Shown in pieces: positions 43,150-51,385 of a DNA stretch of 64,000 nt. The notes beneath the pieces are model-generated. The model made no database searches. It was not told where the DNA came from and saw nothing but the letters and a program-made list of their open reading frames with translations. Source of the stretch: JAIQFL01 sp035501495 (GTDB lineage: Bacteria > Acidobacteriota > Terriglobia > Bryobacterales > Bryobacteraceae). The stretch is from NCBI GenBank assembly GCA_035501495.1, contig DATJWB010000143.1, forward strand, positions 53,705 through 117,704. Direction: 5' to 3'. A program made the translations under genes and the position numbers. The number at the start of each line of letters is the position of its first letter. The stretch's first letter is position 1.

Positions 43150-43809
43150 ATGAACATGAAACGGGCCGAAGAGAAGGAGATTCTGGATGGGGCCGGCGTA
43201 TCCGACGCGCTCGCTCATCAGGCGTACGGACAGCTCACCAGGATCCACCGGTACCTGGGTGACACGGCCTGCATCGTGAAAGCCATTCGACGCGATCCCC
43301 TGCCGGTGAGACGGGTGCTGGATGTCGGCTGCGCCACCGGCGGAGTGTTGGGAGAGATCCGCCAGAAGCTCGGAGTGGAGGCCGTGGGAGTCGATGTGGT
43401 TCCTCGCGGGACCGGGGACGCGCGGTTTCCCATCATTCGGGCGGACGCCGTCCGCGATCCGCTGCCGAAGGCGGATCTGGCGTTCTCGATGTATCTCGGC
43501 CATCACCTTTCCGAGCAGGACGTGATCCGGCTGATCCGGAACGTGGGCCGGTTCGCGCGCCGTTTCCTCCTGCTCGATCTGGTGCGCCATCCCTTGCCTC
43601 TGGCGTTGTTTCGGACGTTCGTGGCGCCGTTTGTTTCGCCGGTGGTGGTGGCCGACGGAGCTGTGTCGATCCGCCGGTCGTACACGCGGAGCGAGATGGG
43701 GAAACTGACAGCGGAGGCGTTGGCCGGTTCGGGAGGACGGTTCCGCCACTCCGTAGCGCCGCTGTACATGCGCCAGGTGATCGATATTTCGTACGGTGGG
43801 GAGGCGTGA
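43150..43809 (+). CDS. Class I SAM-dependent methyltransferase
   Basis: A 219-residue methyltransferase. Motif I is VRRVLDVGCATGGVLGEI, the acidic residue after strand 2 is in AVGVDVVPRG, and motif IV is DLAFSMYLGHHLSEQD. The style fits small-molecule methyltransferases of secondary metabolism. It is divergent from the FAD oxidoreductase with a 60-base gap, containing TATAAT at 43136-43141. An ATG at 43156 is an alternative start. The pair may make or modify a lipid or polyketide-like compound, but no core synthase is seen nearby. Confidence 0.8.
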   Translation: MNMKRAEEKEILDGAGVSDALAHQAYGQLTRIHRYLGDTACIVKAIRRDPLPVRRVLDVGCATGGVLGEIRQKLGVEAVGVDVVPRGTGDARFPIIRADAVRDPLPKADLAFSMYLGHHLSEQDVIRLIRNVGRFARRFLLLDLVRHPLPLALFRTFVAPFVSPVVVADGAVSIRRSYTRSEMGKLTAEALAGSGGRFRHSVAPLYMRQVIDISYGGEA

Positions 43810-43866
43810 AGGGTGGGAAGACTGTCGAAAACCCGCGCCGCAGGCCCTGGAAAACGGAACTCCGGT

Positions 43867-44571
43867 TCACTTCTGCGGGTATTCGTAATGCACGCCCTTG
43901 GGCGGATGCAGCACCACATCGGATTCGGAGATGTTGACGTTTAGCTGCATGTGGGCATAGGTGGCCAGGGAATAGTCGCCGCCGGGCTGGTACATCTTCT
44001 GCTGGACGGAGATTCCCGTCTGGTCGGAGATCCACAGTTCGAATTTCGGGAACTGCGCAAACAGCTCTTTGGACTTGGGAACCAGCTCGATGCGTGACGT
44101 GGGCTCGCCCGCGACATTCTCCTGGCCCACCAGTCTTACGGAATAGGCCGCCAACAAGTCCTTGGAATTGCTGCCGAATCCGAGCAGGAGAAACTGTTCC
44201 ACCTGGTTGCGGTGACTCTTGCCCAAATCGTAAACCTGGATGATGAGGGTCTTCGGGTAATAGACCTGGACCTTGGTTCCAGCAATCGCCACCTGTTTCT
44301 GGTCGGGCTGCTGGAAGTCGATCAACATGCGCAAATCGTGCGGTTTCGGGACCCGCACGACGATCGTTCCGGTGTCCACGCTGTCTTCATTGATGACCTC
44401 GGTGTGGGTCAATTTCCGCATGTCGGCCCGCAGCCCCTTGAATTTGGCAGAGGCCTGGTCCATGCGGTTGAACACTGCCTGGAGCGAGTTGTCCGCGGCG
44501 GAAGCATGCACGCGGACCACCAGGAGCGCGGCCAGCGAGCCTACGAGCCTCACCAATCGACTCAGGCGCAT
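43867..44571 (-). CDS. LolA-like outer-membrane lipoprotein carrier family protein
   Basis: A 234-residue periplasmic protein. A signal peptide covers RLVGSLAALLVVRVHASA. The body resembles the LolA fold: LQAVFNRMDQASAKFKGLRA, then FQQPDQKQVAIAGTKVQVYY, then KSKELFAQFPKFELWISDQT. LolA-type proteins carry lipoproteins or lipids through the periplasm; Acidobacteriota contain several paralogues and this one lacks enough landmarks to be called the main lolA. It follows a small membrane-protein gene on the same strand after 47 bases. Confidence 0.75.
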   Translation of the reverse strand: MRLSRLVRLVGSLAALLVVRVHASAADNSLQAVFNRMDQASAKFKGLRADMRKLTHTEVINEDSVDTGTIVVRVPKPHDLRMLIDFQQPDQKQVAIAGTKVQVYYPKTLIIQVYDLGKSHRNQVEQFLLLGFGSNSKDLLAAYSVRLVGQENVAGEPTSRIELVPKSKELFAQFPKFELWISDQTGISVQQKMYQPGGDYSLATYAHMQLNVNISESDVVLHPPKGVHYEYPQK

Positions 44572-44618
44572 GTTAGTGTGACTCCTTCACGGATTGCAGC
44601 TCCAGCCGGCAGAAGACT

Positions 44619-44969
44619 TCAGAGCGTGGCGAATGCCATGTAGCCCTGCAACTCGCCTTCCGAATCGAGGATGGGCTCTACGCGGATCACCTGCAGGCGC
44701 CGATTGCCGGTGCGCTTCTGGAGCAACTCGGAAAGCCGGGCGACCCGCTGATTCTCCGCCGTGTTCTTGAGCAGCTCGGCATCCACGAAAAACGGGGTGC
44801 TGCCCTTCTCGGCCGGCAGCATGGCGATGCTGCTGGCTTTCGGGATGCGGGGCTGATCGTGAAACCACTCGCGGGGCGTGAGAAAGATGAAGGCGAGGAT
44901 AATCCCGACCATGACGTCGTAAGGCCGGCTGCCCCGCGGGTAATCCCACAAGATAAAGCGCTTCAACAT
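44619..44969 (-). CDS. Small single-pass membrane protein, hypothetical
   Basis: A 116-residue protein with one transmembrane segment near the N-terminus (YDVMVGIILAFIFLTP), preceded by positive charges, and a soluble tail with a Glu-rich helical centre (VARLSELLQKRTGNRRLQVI). The end reads RVEPILDSEGELQGYMAFAT. I do not recognise the family. The ATG, short gap to the LolA-like gene and consistent codon use support it being real. The two probably form an operon, suggesting an envelope-related role. Confidence 0.6.
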   Translation of the reverse strand: MLKRFILWDYPRGSRPYDVMVGIILAFIFLTPREWFHDQPRIPKASSIAMLPAEKGSTPFFVDAELLKNTAENQRVARLSELLQKRTGNRRLQVIRVEPILDSEGELQGYMAFATL

Positions 44970-45045
44970 TCGATGACCTATTTTAACAAGGCAAAGGGGG
45001 CCCGGAGGGCGGTTTTAATCGAGCTGTAGCAAGAGACGAAAAGGC

Positions 45046-45074
45046 TTGATTGGCAAGGCGGGATACCTTATCTT
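45046..45074 (+). promoter_or_regulatory. Candidate sigma-70 promoter
   Basis: TTGATT at 45046-45051 and TATCTT at 45069-45074 have a 17-base spacer and lie about 127 bases before the ATG at 45201. The leader between them is A/T-rich and has no ORF. Confidence 0.35.
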
Positions 45075-45200
45075 TTAGGGTGATTCCGTTTAGAGACCAG
45101 GGATAATCGTGAATTTTCTAACATAAGGGAATAGAATTAATGGACCGGTCGAGCCAATAACCGACTCGTTCCAGCTTCGATGGATATGGAGGAGGCAATC

Positions 45201-45896
45201 ATGTCCGCGCCCGCAAGCATAAAAGTAGAGCCATTCCAGGAGAAATGCTGGCTGCAAATCTCGTATTTGCTCGACGCTCTCCAGTCCACCCGGAACGACC
45301 GGGGCGAGACCTTGCCGGCGGGAACTTTCGGCAAATCGCGGACCACGGAAAAAGACGGGCAAATCATCTTCAACATCAGTATTCCCAAGGACTTTCCATC
45401 CTCCTGGCTGCGCAGTGTGGGGGTCGAAAGGCCGGACTGCTCGCTGCGCGCAGGCGAGGAGGAATCCGGGGACGCGGACCATCATGTGTTGAAGCTCGCC
45501 GCCGACCAGTTTTCGCCTCAGATGAAAGAACACCTGGCTTTTCTGAAGAATGTGGAGAACAGCATCGGCATCATCGACGTTTTGCCGGAAGGCGGCGAAC
45601 CGAGAGCCTTCCTGGGGTACGGTCTGTACTCCGTAATCGTGAAAGGGGACGATTACATCTTCCGGATTCCAGCCGACATCAGCGTTCGCCCGTTTGCCGC
45701 GTTCCTGGGAATCGACCGGAAAACGGTGATCCGCGAAGCCGTAGTGGACAGTTCGGGAACCCCGGTGTGCGATCAGCGGGAAGTGCCGCTGCACAGTTTC
45801 AAGCTGCCGGTGGCGTCCGTCCGGCGACAATTCCAGCCGCCGCCGGTGGAAGGGCAGAAGACTGTGACGTTCACGCTGAAGCCCAAGCCCGAGTGA
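45201..45896 (+). CDS. Hypothetical protein
   Basis: A 231-residue soluble protein I do not recognise. The ATG at 45201 has a strong GGAGGAGG five bases upstream, so it is preferred over the ATG at 45180. It has no signal peptide or membrane segment. Notable stretches are QISYLLDALQSTRNDRGET and a C-terminal beta-rich half (YGLYSVIVKGDDYIFRIPAD). The last residues (VEGQKTVTFTLKPKPE) are Pro/Lys-rich. It stands alone between divergent genes, preceded by a promoter-like pair. Confidence 0.65.
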   Translation: MSAPASIKVEPFQEKCWLQISYLLDALQSTRNDRGETLPAGTFGKSRTTEKDGQIIFNISIPKDFPSSWLRSVGVERPDCSLRAGEEESGDADHHVLKLAADQFSPQMKEHLAFLKNVENSIGIIDVLPEGGEPRAFLGYGLYSVIVKGDDYIFRIPADISVRPFAAFLGIDRKTVIREAVVDSSGTPVCDQREVPLHSFKLPVASVRRQFQPPPVEGQKTVTFTLKPKPE

Positions 45897-45927
45897 TGCC
45901 TCAGACCATCCACGCCCGCGGCCCGAT

Positions 45928-46341
45928 TCAGAAGTAACGGATGCGGTCGGCGCGGCGGTCCTGGCGTTCGATGCGCCGGTCCTGACGTTCCGCCCTGCGC
46001 TCTTCGGCGCGAGCCCGCTGCTCTTCGCGTCTCGCCTGCGCCATTTCGCGGCGTGCCTGGACCGACTCGCGGACCGCTTGCCGCTGGGGCTGGAACCGGT
46101 CGAGGAGCATCTCGCGGCGAGCTTGCATCCGGTCCCTGAGTTCTTCCATCCGGGCACGCCTCATCTCGCGGACTGCCTCCAGACGATCACTCCGGGCCTC
46201 GGCGCGGGCTCTCTGCGCTTCGGCACGATCGAACCGGGCTTCCAACCGGTCTAACCGGGCCTCCGCCCGGGCGTACCAGGGCCAGTCGGTCGTCGCAAAA
46301 GCAGGCACCAACGTCAACAGCAAAACCAACGGGAGTTTCAT
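45928..46341 (-). CDS. Secreted Arg/Glu/Ala-rich helical protein
   Basis: A 137-residue protein with a signal peptide (MKLPLVLLLTLVPAFA) and then almost only Arg, Glu, Ala, Gln and Asp in a short-period pattern (RLDRLEARFDRAEAQRARAE, RAEERRAERQDRRIERQDRR). Such composition suggests a long single alpha-helix or coiled coil. The excess of Arg makes it strongly basic. Similar low-complexity periplasmic proteins exist in many bacteria without known function. It could bind acidic polymers or act as a structural spacer; this is inference. The frame is open on one strand over the full length with a plausible start. Confidence 0.6.
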   Translation of the reverse strand: MKLPLVLLLTLVPAFATTDWPWYARAEARLDRLEARFDRAEAQRARAEARSDRLEAVREMRRARMEELRDRMQARREMLLDRFQPQRQAVRESVQARREMAQARREEQRARAEERRAERQDRRIERQDRRADRIRYF

Positions 46342-46417
46342 GAATTGTGACCTTTCCTGATCTTATACTCCCCGAAACTCGATTCGTTACCCGGCTGGTG
46401 ATGATTTGTCGTGAAAA

Positions 46418-47575
46418 TCAGATCGCCCGGAGAGCCACCACGGTCACGTCGTCGCTGCGGTGGGATGCCCCGCTGAAATCCGCGACCGCGTCCACGATTT
46501 TCTGCGCCAGGACGGAAGCCGTTTGGCGCTGATTTTCACAAAGGGTGCGGATGAGACGGTCTTCGCCGAATTCCTCAGCCTGGTCGATGCCGGCTTCGGT
46601 GACGCCGTCGGAATAGAGCACCAATGTGTCGTGCGGATGCAACTCCACCACGACCTCCCTGCAATTCCATTGCGGAAACGCGCCCAGCATGGTGGCGGTG
46701 GGCTCCAGCCTCTCGATCCGGCCGGAATCGCGCAGCAGCAGGGGCGCCACGTGCCCACAGTTCACGTAGCGGAGCTTGCGCGTGCGGTCGTCGTAGAGGC
46801 CGAAGAACGCGGTGGCGAAGCGCTCCGAGGCAGTGGAATCGAAGAAGTGCCGGTTGACGGTTTGGAGGGCTTCGGCGGGCCGTAACAAAGCTCCCGGCGG
46901 CTGATTCCGGAAACAGGCCTGCAGATTGGCCATCAGCAGCGCGGCCGGCACACCCTTACCCGAGACGTCGGCCAGAACAAAGCCGAGAGTCTGGTCCGTG
47001 GTTTCCAGGAAATCGTAATAATCGCCGCCCACTTCGCGGGCCGCCACGCACTGCCCGGCATAATCGAGAGTCTTGAGGGGCCGCAGCTTCCGGGGAAAGA
47101 GCTTCTGCTGCACGTTGGCCGCAATCTCCAGTTCGGATTTGCGGCGGCGCTCCGATTCGGCCTGCCTGCGGATGGCCGCCAGGAGGCGCTCGTTGTCCCA
47201 CGGCTTTTGGATGAAGTCGCAGGCGCCGCGGCGCATCGCTTCCACCGCCAGGTCGAAGCTGCTCCAGGCGGTCATCACCATGACGGGGGCGGTGTTTCCT
47301 TCGGCTTCCAGGGCCGAGAGCAGATCCATACCCTCGCGGCCGGAGGTGGTGTCGCGAGTGTAGTTCAAGTCGACCAGGATCAGGTCGAAGATCTCGGTGC
47401 GAACCGCGTGGAGCAAGGCCTCGGGAGAATCCACTGCAATGGCCTTCCAACCCTGCCCTTTCAGCAGGAGGCGCAGCGCCTCCAGGACATCCGCCTGGTC
47501 GTCGCTGATCAGCACCCGGAAGGGTCTGGTCTGGTCGCTTGCCGCCTCCGAAAGTCCCACACTGGACAGGCCCAT
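46418..47575 (-). CDS. Response regulator with PP2C (RsbU/SpoIIE-type) phosphatase domain
   Basis: A 385-residue signalling protein. An N-terminal receiver domain (FRVLISDDQADVLEALRLLL, phospho-acceptor Asp in LILVDLNYTRD, CDFIQKPWDNERLLAA) is joined to a serine phosphatase domain. That domain contains VQQKLFPRKLRPLKTLDYAG, AREVGGDYYDFLE, GFVLADVSGKGVPAALLMA and, near the end, LVLYSDGVTEAGI and SDDVTVVAL. The phosphatase Asp residues are present, so it is probably active. Such proteins dephosphorylate anti-sigma-factor antagonists in partner-switching pathways; no partner gene is adjacent. The longest frame starts with TTG at 47611; the ATG at 47575 is more likely. Confidence 0.9.
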   Translation of the reverse strand: MGLSSVGLSEAASDQTRPFRVLISDDQADVLEALRLLLKGQGWKAIAVDSPEALLHAVRTEIFDLILVDLNYTRDTTSGREGMDLLSALEAEGNTAPVMVMTAWSSFDLAVEAMRRGACDFIQKPWDNERLLAAIRRQAESERRRKSELEIAANVQQKLFPRKLRPLKTLDYAGQCVAAREVGGDYYDFLETTDQTLGFVLADVSGKGVPAALLMANLQACFRNQPPGALLRPAEALQTVNRHFFDSTASERFATAFFGLYDDRTRKLRYVNCGHVAPLLLRDSGRIERLEPTATMLGAFPQWNCREVVVELHPHDTLVLYSDGVTEAGIDQAEEFGEDRLIRTLCENQRQTASVLAQKIVDAVADFSGASHRSDDVTVVALRAI

Positions 47576-47743
47576 AAGAAAACTGACGGTGCACGTTTGG
47601 TGCCGCCGCAAGCCACAGATCTACAACCGGTTGCGCTCGGTTCTCTGTCCGTTTTCGGGACGAGGTGCCGTCCCCGTGGGATTGGCCGGCGCCATCCTTC
47701 GCGCCTCAGAGGCTTGCTGCTAACATGGTAGAGACGCCCGAAG

Positions 47744-48256
47744 ATGGACTCGGACAATGGAATGCTGGATATTCGCTGGAAAGCCTACGGGATGTCGGCG
47801 GGGGTGTTCGCCCTGGACCGTCTCACCAAGTGGTTCGTTGACGGGCATGTCTCTTTTTTCGATACCTACCAGGTGATTCCGGGATTCTTCGATATTGTGC
47901 GCTCGCAGAATCGCGGTGTGGCTTTCGGCATTTTCAATGACTCCAATTCCCCCTGGCGGACGTCTTTATTAGTAGCGGCTTCGATCGCCGCGGTGGTGGT
48001 GGTCAGCGTGATGCTGTGGAGGGCGACCCGGCTGGACCGGCTCTCCCTCTGCGGGCTGGCGCTGATTCTTGGGGGAGCAGCCGGCAACGTCTTCGACCGG
48101 ATTGTGTGGGGCCGGGTTACGGATTTTCTGCTGTTTTATATCCGGGACTATCAATGGCCCGCCTTCAACATGGCCGATTCGGCGATCGTGATCGGGAGCG
48201 GATTGCTGATGCTGGACCTGCTCCGATCGAAACGACAGGCAGCCAATGTATCCTGA
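47744..48256 (+). CDS. lspA: Lipoprotein signal peptidase (signal peptidase II)
   Basis: A 170-residue inner-membrane aspartyl peptidase that removes the signal peptide of prolipoproteins. Four hydrophobic segments are visible. The conserved boxes are QNRGVAFGIF, then GGAAGNVFDRIVWGRVTDFL and WPAFNMADS, whose Asp residues form the catalytic dyad. An ATG at 47762 is a possible later start. The 3' end overlaps lgt by 11 bases, so the two steps of lipoprotein maturation are coexpressed. Confidence 0.95.
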   Translation: MDSDNGMLDIRWKAYGMSAGVFALDRLTKWFVDGHVSFFDTYQVIPGFFDIVRSQNRGVAFGIFNDSNSPWRTSLLVAASIAAVVVVSVMLWRATRLDRLSLCGLALILGGAAGNVFDRIVWGRVTDFLLFYIRDYQWPAFNMADSAIVIGSGLLMLDLLRSKRQAANVS

Positions 48257-49031
48257 GATTTTTCATATATCGTTCCTGCATACCTACGGAATCCTGGTCG
48301 CGCTGGCCTTTCTGACCGCGCTGTGGATGGCCGGGCGCCTGGGAAAAGAGGCCGGCCTCAACGTGGAGGCGCTGACCAACCTGGGAGCCTATTGCGGCCT
48401 GGCAGCCATTGCCGGCGCCAAGCTGATGATGCTGCTGGTGGACTTCCGCTACTACCTGGAGCATCCCGGCGAGTACTTTTCGCTGGCTACCTTGCAGGCG
48501 GGTGGTGTATTCTACGGCGGCCTGATCGCCGCCCTGGCGGTGGCCTGGTGGTATATGCGAAAGACGCAGTTGCCGCTGGCATTGACCGCTGACGTATTCG
48601 CTCCGGGGATTGCATTAGGTCACGGAATCGGCCGGCTGGGGTGTTTCTCGGCGGGTTGTTGCTGGGGCGTCGAGTGTCATTTGCCTTGGGCGGTGACTTT
48701 CCGGAATCCGGTGGCTAATGACCTGGTGGGAGTGCCGTTGAATCGCCCGTTGCATCCCACCCAGCTTTACGAGGCGGCGGCCGAATTCGCCATTTTCGGC
48801 ATACTCTTGTGGCGGTGGCGGCAACCTCATACCAAGGGAACCATCATCGCCTACTACCTGGTGATGTATTCGGCGGTCCGGTTCGTGGTGGAATTCTTCC
48901 GCTATCACGAGCAGGGGAACCTGTTTAACGGACCGCTGGACACCTCGCAGTGGATCTCGATGGGCCTGTTCGCGCTGGGCGCGGCCTGGCTGGTCTCCTC
49001 GCGGCGGCGGACGGCTACCCAGATGGCGTAA
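48246..49031 (+). CDS. lgt: Prolipoprotein diacylglyceryl transferase
   Basis: A 261-residue integral membrane enzyme transferring diacylglycerol from phosphatidylglycerol to the lipobox cysteine of prolipoproteins. Signature elements are YGGLIAALA (the HGGLIG position, with His replaced by Tyr), GIALGHGIGRLGCFSAGCCW with the key Arg, and HPTQLYEAAA. About seven hydrophobic segments are apparent. It overlaps lspA and precedes an MFS gene after 49 bases on the same strand. Confidence 0.95.
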   Translation: MYPEIFHISFLHTYGILVALAFLTALWMAGRLGKEAGLNVEALTNLGAYCGLAAIAGAKLMMLLVDFRYYLEHPGEYFSLATLQAGGVFYGGLIAALAVAWWYMRKTQLPLALTADVFAPGIALGHGIGRLGCFSAGCCWGVECHLPWAVTFRNPVANDLVGVPLNRPLHPTQLYEAAAEFAIFGILLWRWRQPHTKGTIIAYYLVMYSAVRFVVEFFRYHEQGNLFNGPLDTSQWISMGLFALGAAWLVSSRRRTATQMA

Positions 49032-49080
49032 GAGCAGCGCCCGCCGGCACGCGCCTCGCGGCGCCGATGTAGAATGGCCT

Positions 49081-50346
49081 GTGACCACTCTCCTGGAGAC
49101 GAGCCGCGCCGCCCTTTCCGCCAAGGAATGGCGGGTCCTCTCGCTGCTGGTGATCTCGGGGTTTCTGAATTACGTCGACCGCGCCAACCTCTCGGTGGGC
49201 GCCACGAACATTCAGGCGGAACTGCACCTTGGCGACTACCACCTCGGGATGCTGCTCTCGGCGTTCTTCTGGACGTACGCGACGTTTCAACTGTTCGGAA
49301 TCGCCGGCTGGCTGGTAGACCGGTTCAATGTATGCCTGGTCCTCGCCACCGGTTTCTTTCTGTGGTCCGGAGCCACGGCGGTGACCGGGGCGGCACACGT
49401 CTTTTGGGTGATGTTCGCCTTGCGGCTGGTGCTCGGCATGGGCGAATCGGTGGCCTATCCCTCGTACTCGCGCATTCTGGCCAATAATTTTCCGGAGCAC
49501 CACCGCGGATTCGCCAATGCGCTGATCGACGCGGGAACGAAAGGAGGGCCGGCTCTCGGGACGCTGCTGGGCGGCTTGCTGATGGCGCGCTTCGGATGGC
49601 GGGCTTTTTTCCTGGCGCTGGGGTTCGGCAGCCTGCTCTGGCTGGTCCCCTGGTTTTGGTGGATGCCCAGGGGCAGGGGGGTGGCGGCGCGGGAGCATCA
49701 TGGCGAGGTCCCCAGCGTGGCTGCCATTCTGCAGCATCGCGAGGCCTGGTTTACCGCGTTGGGATTGTTCTGTTCGAACTACTTCTGGTATTTCCTGATC
49801 ACCTGGCTTCCGCCATACCTCGAGAAGGAGCGGCACTTTCCCAAGGACAAGATGGCGGTGACGGGATCGTCGGCTTTCCTGGCGATCTCCATATCGGCGG
49901 TGATCTCGGGATGGGTTTCGGACCGGCTGATCGCGCGCGGCGGCACGCCCACGCGCGTGCGCAGGATGTTCGCCGGGACCGGACTGGTGCTCTCCACGAT
50001 CATTCTCCCGGTCTGCGTGGTGGAAAGCGAGCGGGCGGCGATGGGGCTCCTGATCCTCGCCTGTTTGTCGTACGGCTTGTACTCCTCCCAAGTCTTTGCC
50101 ATCACGCAGACGCTGGCGGGCCCGCGGGCCGCCGGGAAGTGGACGGGACTGCAGAACGGCTTCGCCAACCTGGCGGGCGTGGTGGCGCCCTGGCTCACGG
50201 GTTGGGTGGTGCAGCAGACGGGGCAATTCTATTGGGCTTTCGTGGTAGCCGCGGCGATTGTGCTGGCCTCGGCCGCGATGTTCGTGTTCGGTATCGGGCG
50301 CATCGAGCAGGTGCAGTTCGGGCGGCCGGCCCACGGCTTACAATGA
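49081..50346 (+). CDS. MFS transporter, anion:cation symporter type
   Basis: A 421-residue inner-membrane transporter with about 12 hydrophobic segments. The N-terminal DRANLSVGATNIQAEL and the WLVDRFNVCLVLATG loop are typical of the ACS family, which moves hexuronates, glucarate and other organic anions. RLVLGMGESVAYPSYSRIL and the later GWVSDRLIARGGTPTRVR fit that group. It starts with GTG. The downstream heme A synthase gene begins 7 bases after its stop. The substrate cannot be deduced. Confidence 0.88.
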   Translation: MTTLLETSRAALSAKEWRVLSLLVISGFLNYVDRANLSVGATNIQAELHLGDYHLGMLLSAFFWTYATFQLFGIAGWLVDRFNVCLVLATGFFLWSGATAVTGAAHVFWVMFALRLVLGMGESVAYPSYSRILANNFPEHHRGFANALIDAGTKGGPALGTLLGGLLMARFGWRAFFLALGFGSLLWLVPWFWWMPRGRGVAAREHHGEVPSVAAILQHREAWFTALGLFCSNYFWYFLITWLPPYLEKERHFPKDKMAVTGSSAFLAISISAVISGWVSDRLIARGGTPTRVRRMFAGTGLVLSTIILPVCVVESERAAMGLLILACLSYGLYSSQVFAITQTLAGPRAAGKWTGLQNGFANLAGVVAPWLTGWVVQQTGQFYWAFVVAAAIVLASAAMFVFGIGRIEQVQFGRPAHGLQ

Positions 50347-50353
50347 AGGTGGC

Positions 50354-51316
50354 ATGATCAAGGCCGAAACTCGCCGGGAGGCGGCCGTTCCCGTCCAGTC
50401 GATACCGGACTCCCCGGCGGGCTTCACGAGGTACGCCTGGGGCGTGCTGGCCTACACCGTGGCGGTGGCGCTCTGGGGCGCTTACGTCCGGGCTACCGGA
50501 TCGGGCGCGGGTTGCGGCAATCATTGGCCGCTATGCAATGGGGAGGTGACGCCCCACTCTCCGGCAGTCGCGACGATCATCGAATTCACCCATCGGGCTA
50601 CCAGCGGCGTCAGCCTGATATTCGTGGCGGGACTTCTGATATGGGCCTTCCGTGGGTTTCCCCGGCGGCATCCGGTGCGCCTGGGGGCTTCGTTATCGAT
50701 GGTGTTTCTGCTGACGGAGGCGCTCATCGGCGCGGCCCTGGTGCTGTTGGGCCATGTGCAGAAGAACGCTTCGGTGAGTCGCGGGTATTCGCTCTCCACC
50801 CACCTGATCAACACGCTCACTTTGTTGGCCTGCCTGACTCTCACCGCGCGATGGGCGGGCGGACAAAAGGTCCCCTCGCTGCGCGGCAGGCCGCTCTGGC
50901 TGGCCGGTGTAAGCCTGGCGGTGGTTGTGATTCTGGGGGTCACGGGCGCCATCGCGGCCCTGGGCGACACTCTCTATCCATCCGCGTCGTTGGCAGCAGG
51001 GCTCGCGCAGGATTGGGATCCCTCGGCCAATATCTTTCTGCGGCTGCGGGGACTGCATCCCCTGATCGCCGGCGCGGCGGCGGCGTGGCTGCTGTGGTAT
51101 GCGGTGTCGAGTGCCTTGCGCCGTCCGGAAGTGAAATGGCTCGCCTGGACGATGGCGGGCTGCCTCGGAGCGCAGCTATTGGCCGGCATGACGAACCTGC
51201 TGCTTCTGGCGCCGGTCTGGATGCAGATCCTCCATTTACTGCTCGCTTATCTGTTGTGGATCTCGCTTGTAATTCTTTGTGCCTCGAGCATGACAGTTCG
51301 CCAAGCAGCGGTCTAA
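50354..51316 (+). CDS. ctaA: Heme A synthase (COX15/CtaA family)
   Basis: A 320-residue integral membrane protein converting heme O to heme A for cytochrome oxidase. Eight hydrophobic segments are apparent. The four conserved His residues that bind the hemes are seen in EFTHRATSG, LSTHLINTLTL, GLHPLIAG and QILHLLLAYL. A Cys pair stands in GCGNHWPLCNG, as in Bacillus-type CtaA. The ATG at 50354 follows AAGGTGGC. It is close behind the MFS gene, and other cytochrome oxidase assembly genes are not in the window. Confidence 0.88.
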   Translation: MIKAETRREAAVPVQSIPDSPAGFTRYAWGVLAYTVAVALWGAYVRATGSGAGCGNHWPLCNGEVTPHSPAVATIIEFTHRATSGVSLIFVAGLLIWAFRGFPRRHPVRLGASLSMVFLLTEALIGAALVLLGHVQKNASVSRGYSLSTHLINTLTLLACLTLTARWAGGQKVPSLRGRPLWLAGVSLAVVVILGVTGAIAALGDTLYPSASLAAGLAQDWDPSANIFLRLRGLHPLIAGAAAAWLLWYAVSSALRRPEVKWLAWTMAGCLGAQLLAGMTNLLLLAPVWMQILHLLLAYLLWISLVILCASSMTVRQAAV

Positions 51317-51385
51317 GGTCTTTGCCGCCTTGCCTCAGACACTTGAAGTTCAAAGTCCCCGGAAACCGCACGTGTGCGGCGCGCC

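Noticed and set aside
43090..43749. Treating the whole 555-residue frame as one oxidoreductase
   Set aside because: The first 220 residues overlap the divergent methyltransferase gene and show no family match; the FAD motif begins right after the GTG at 43089.
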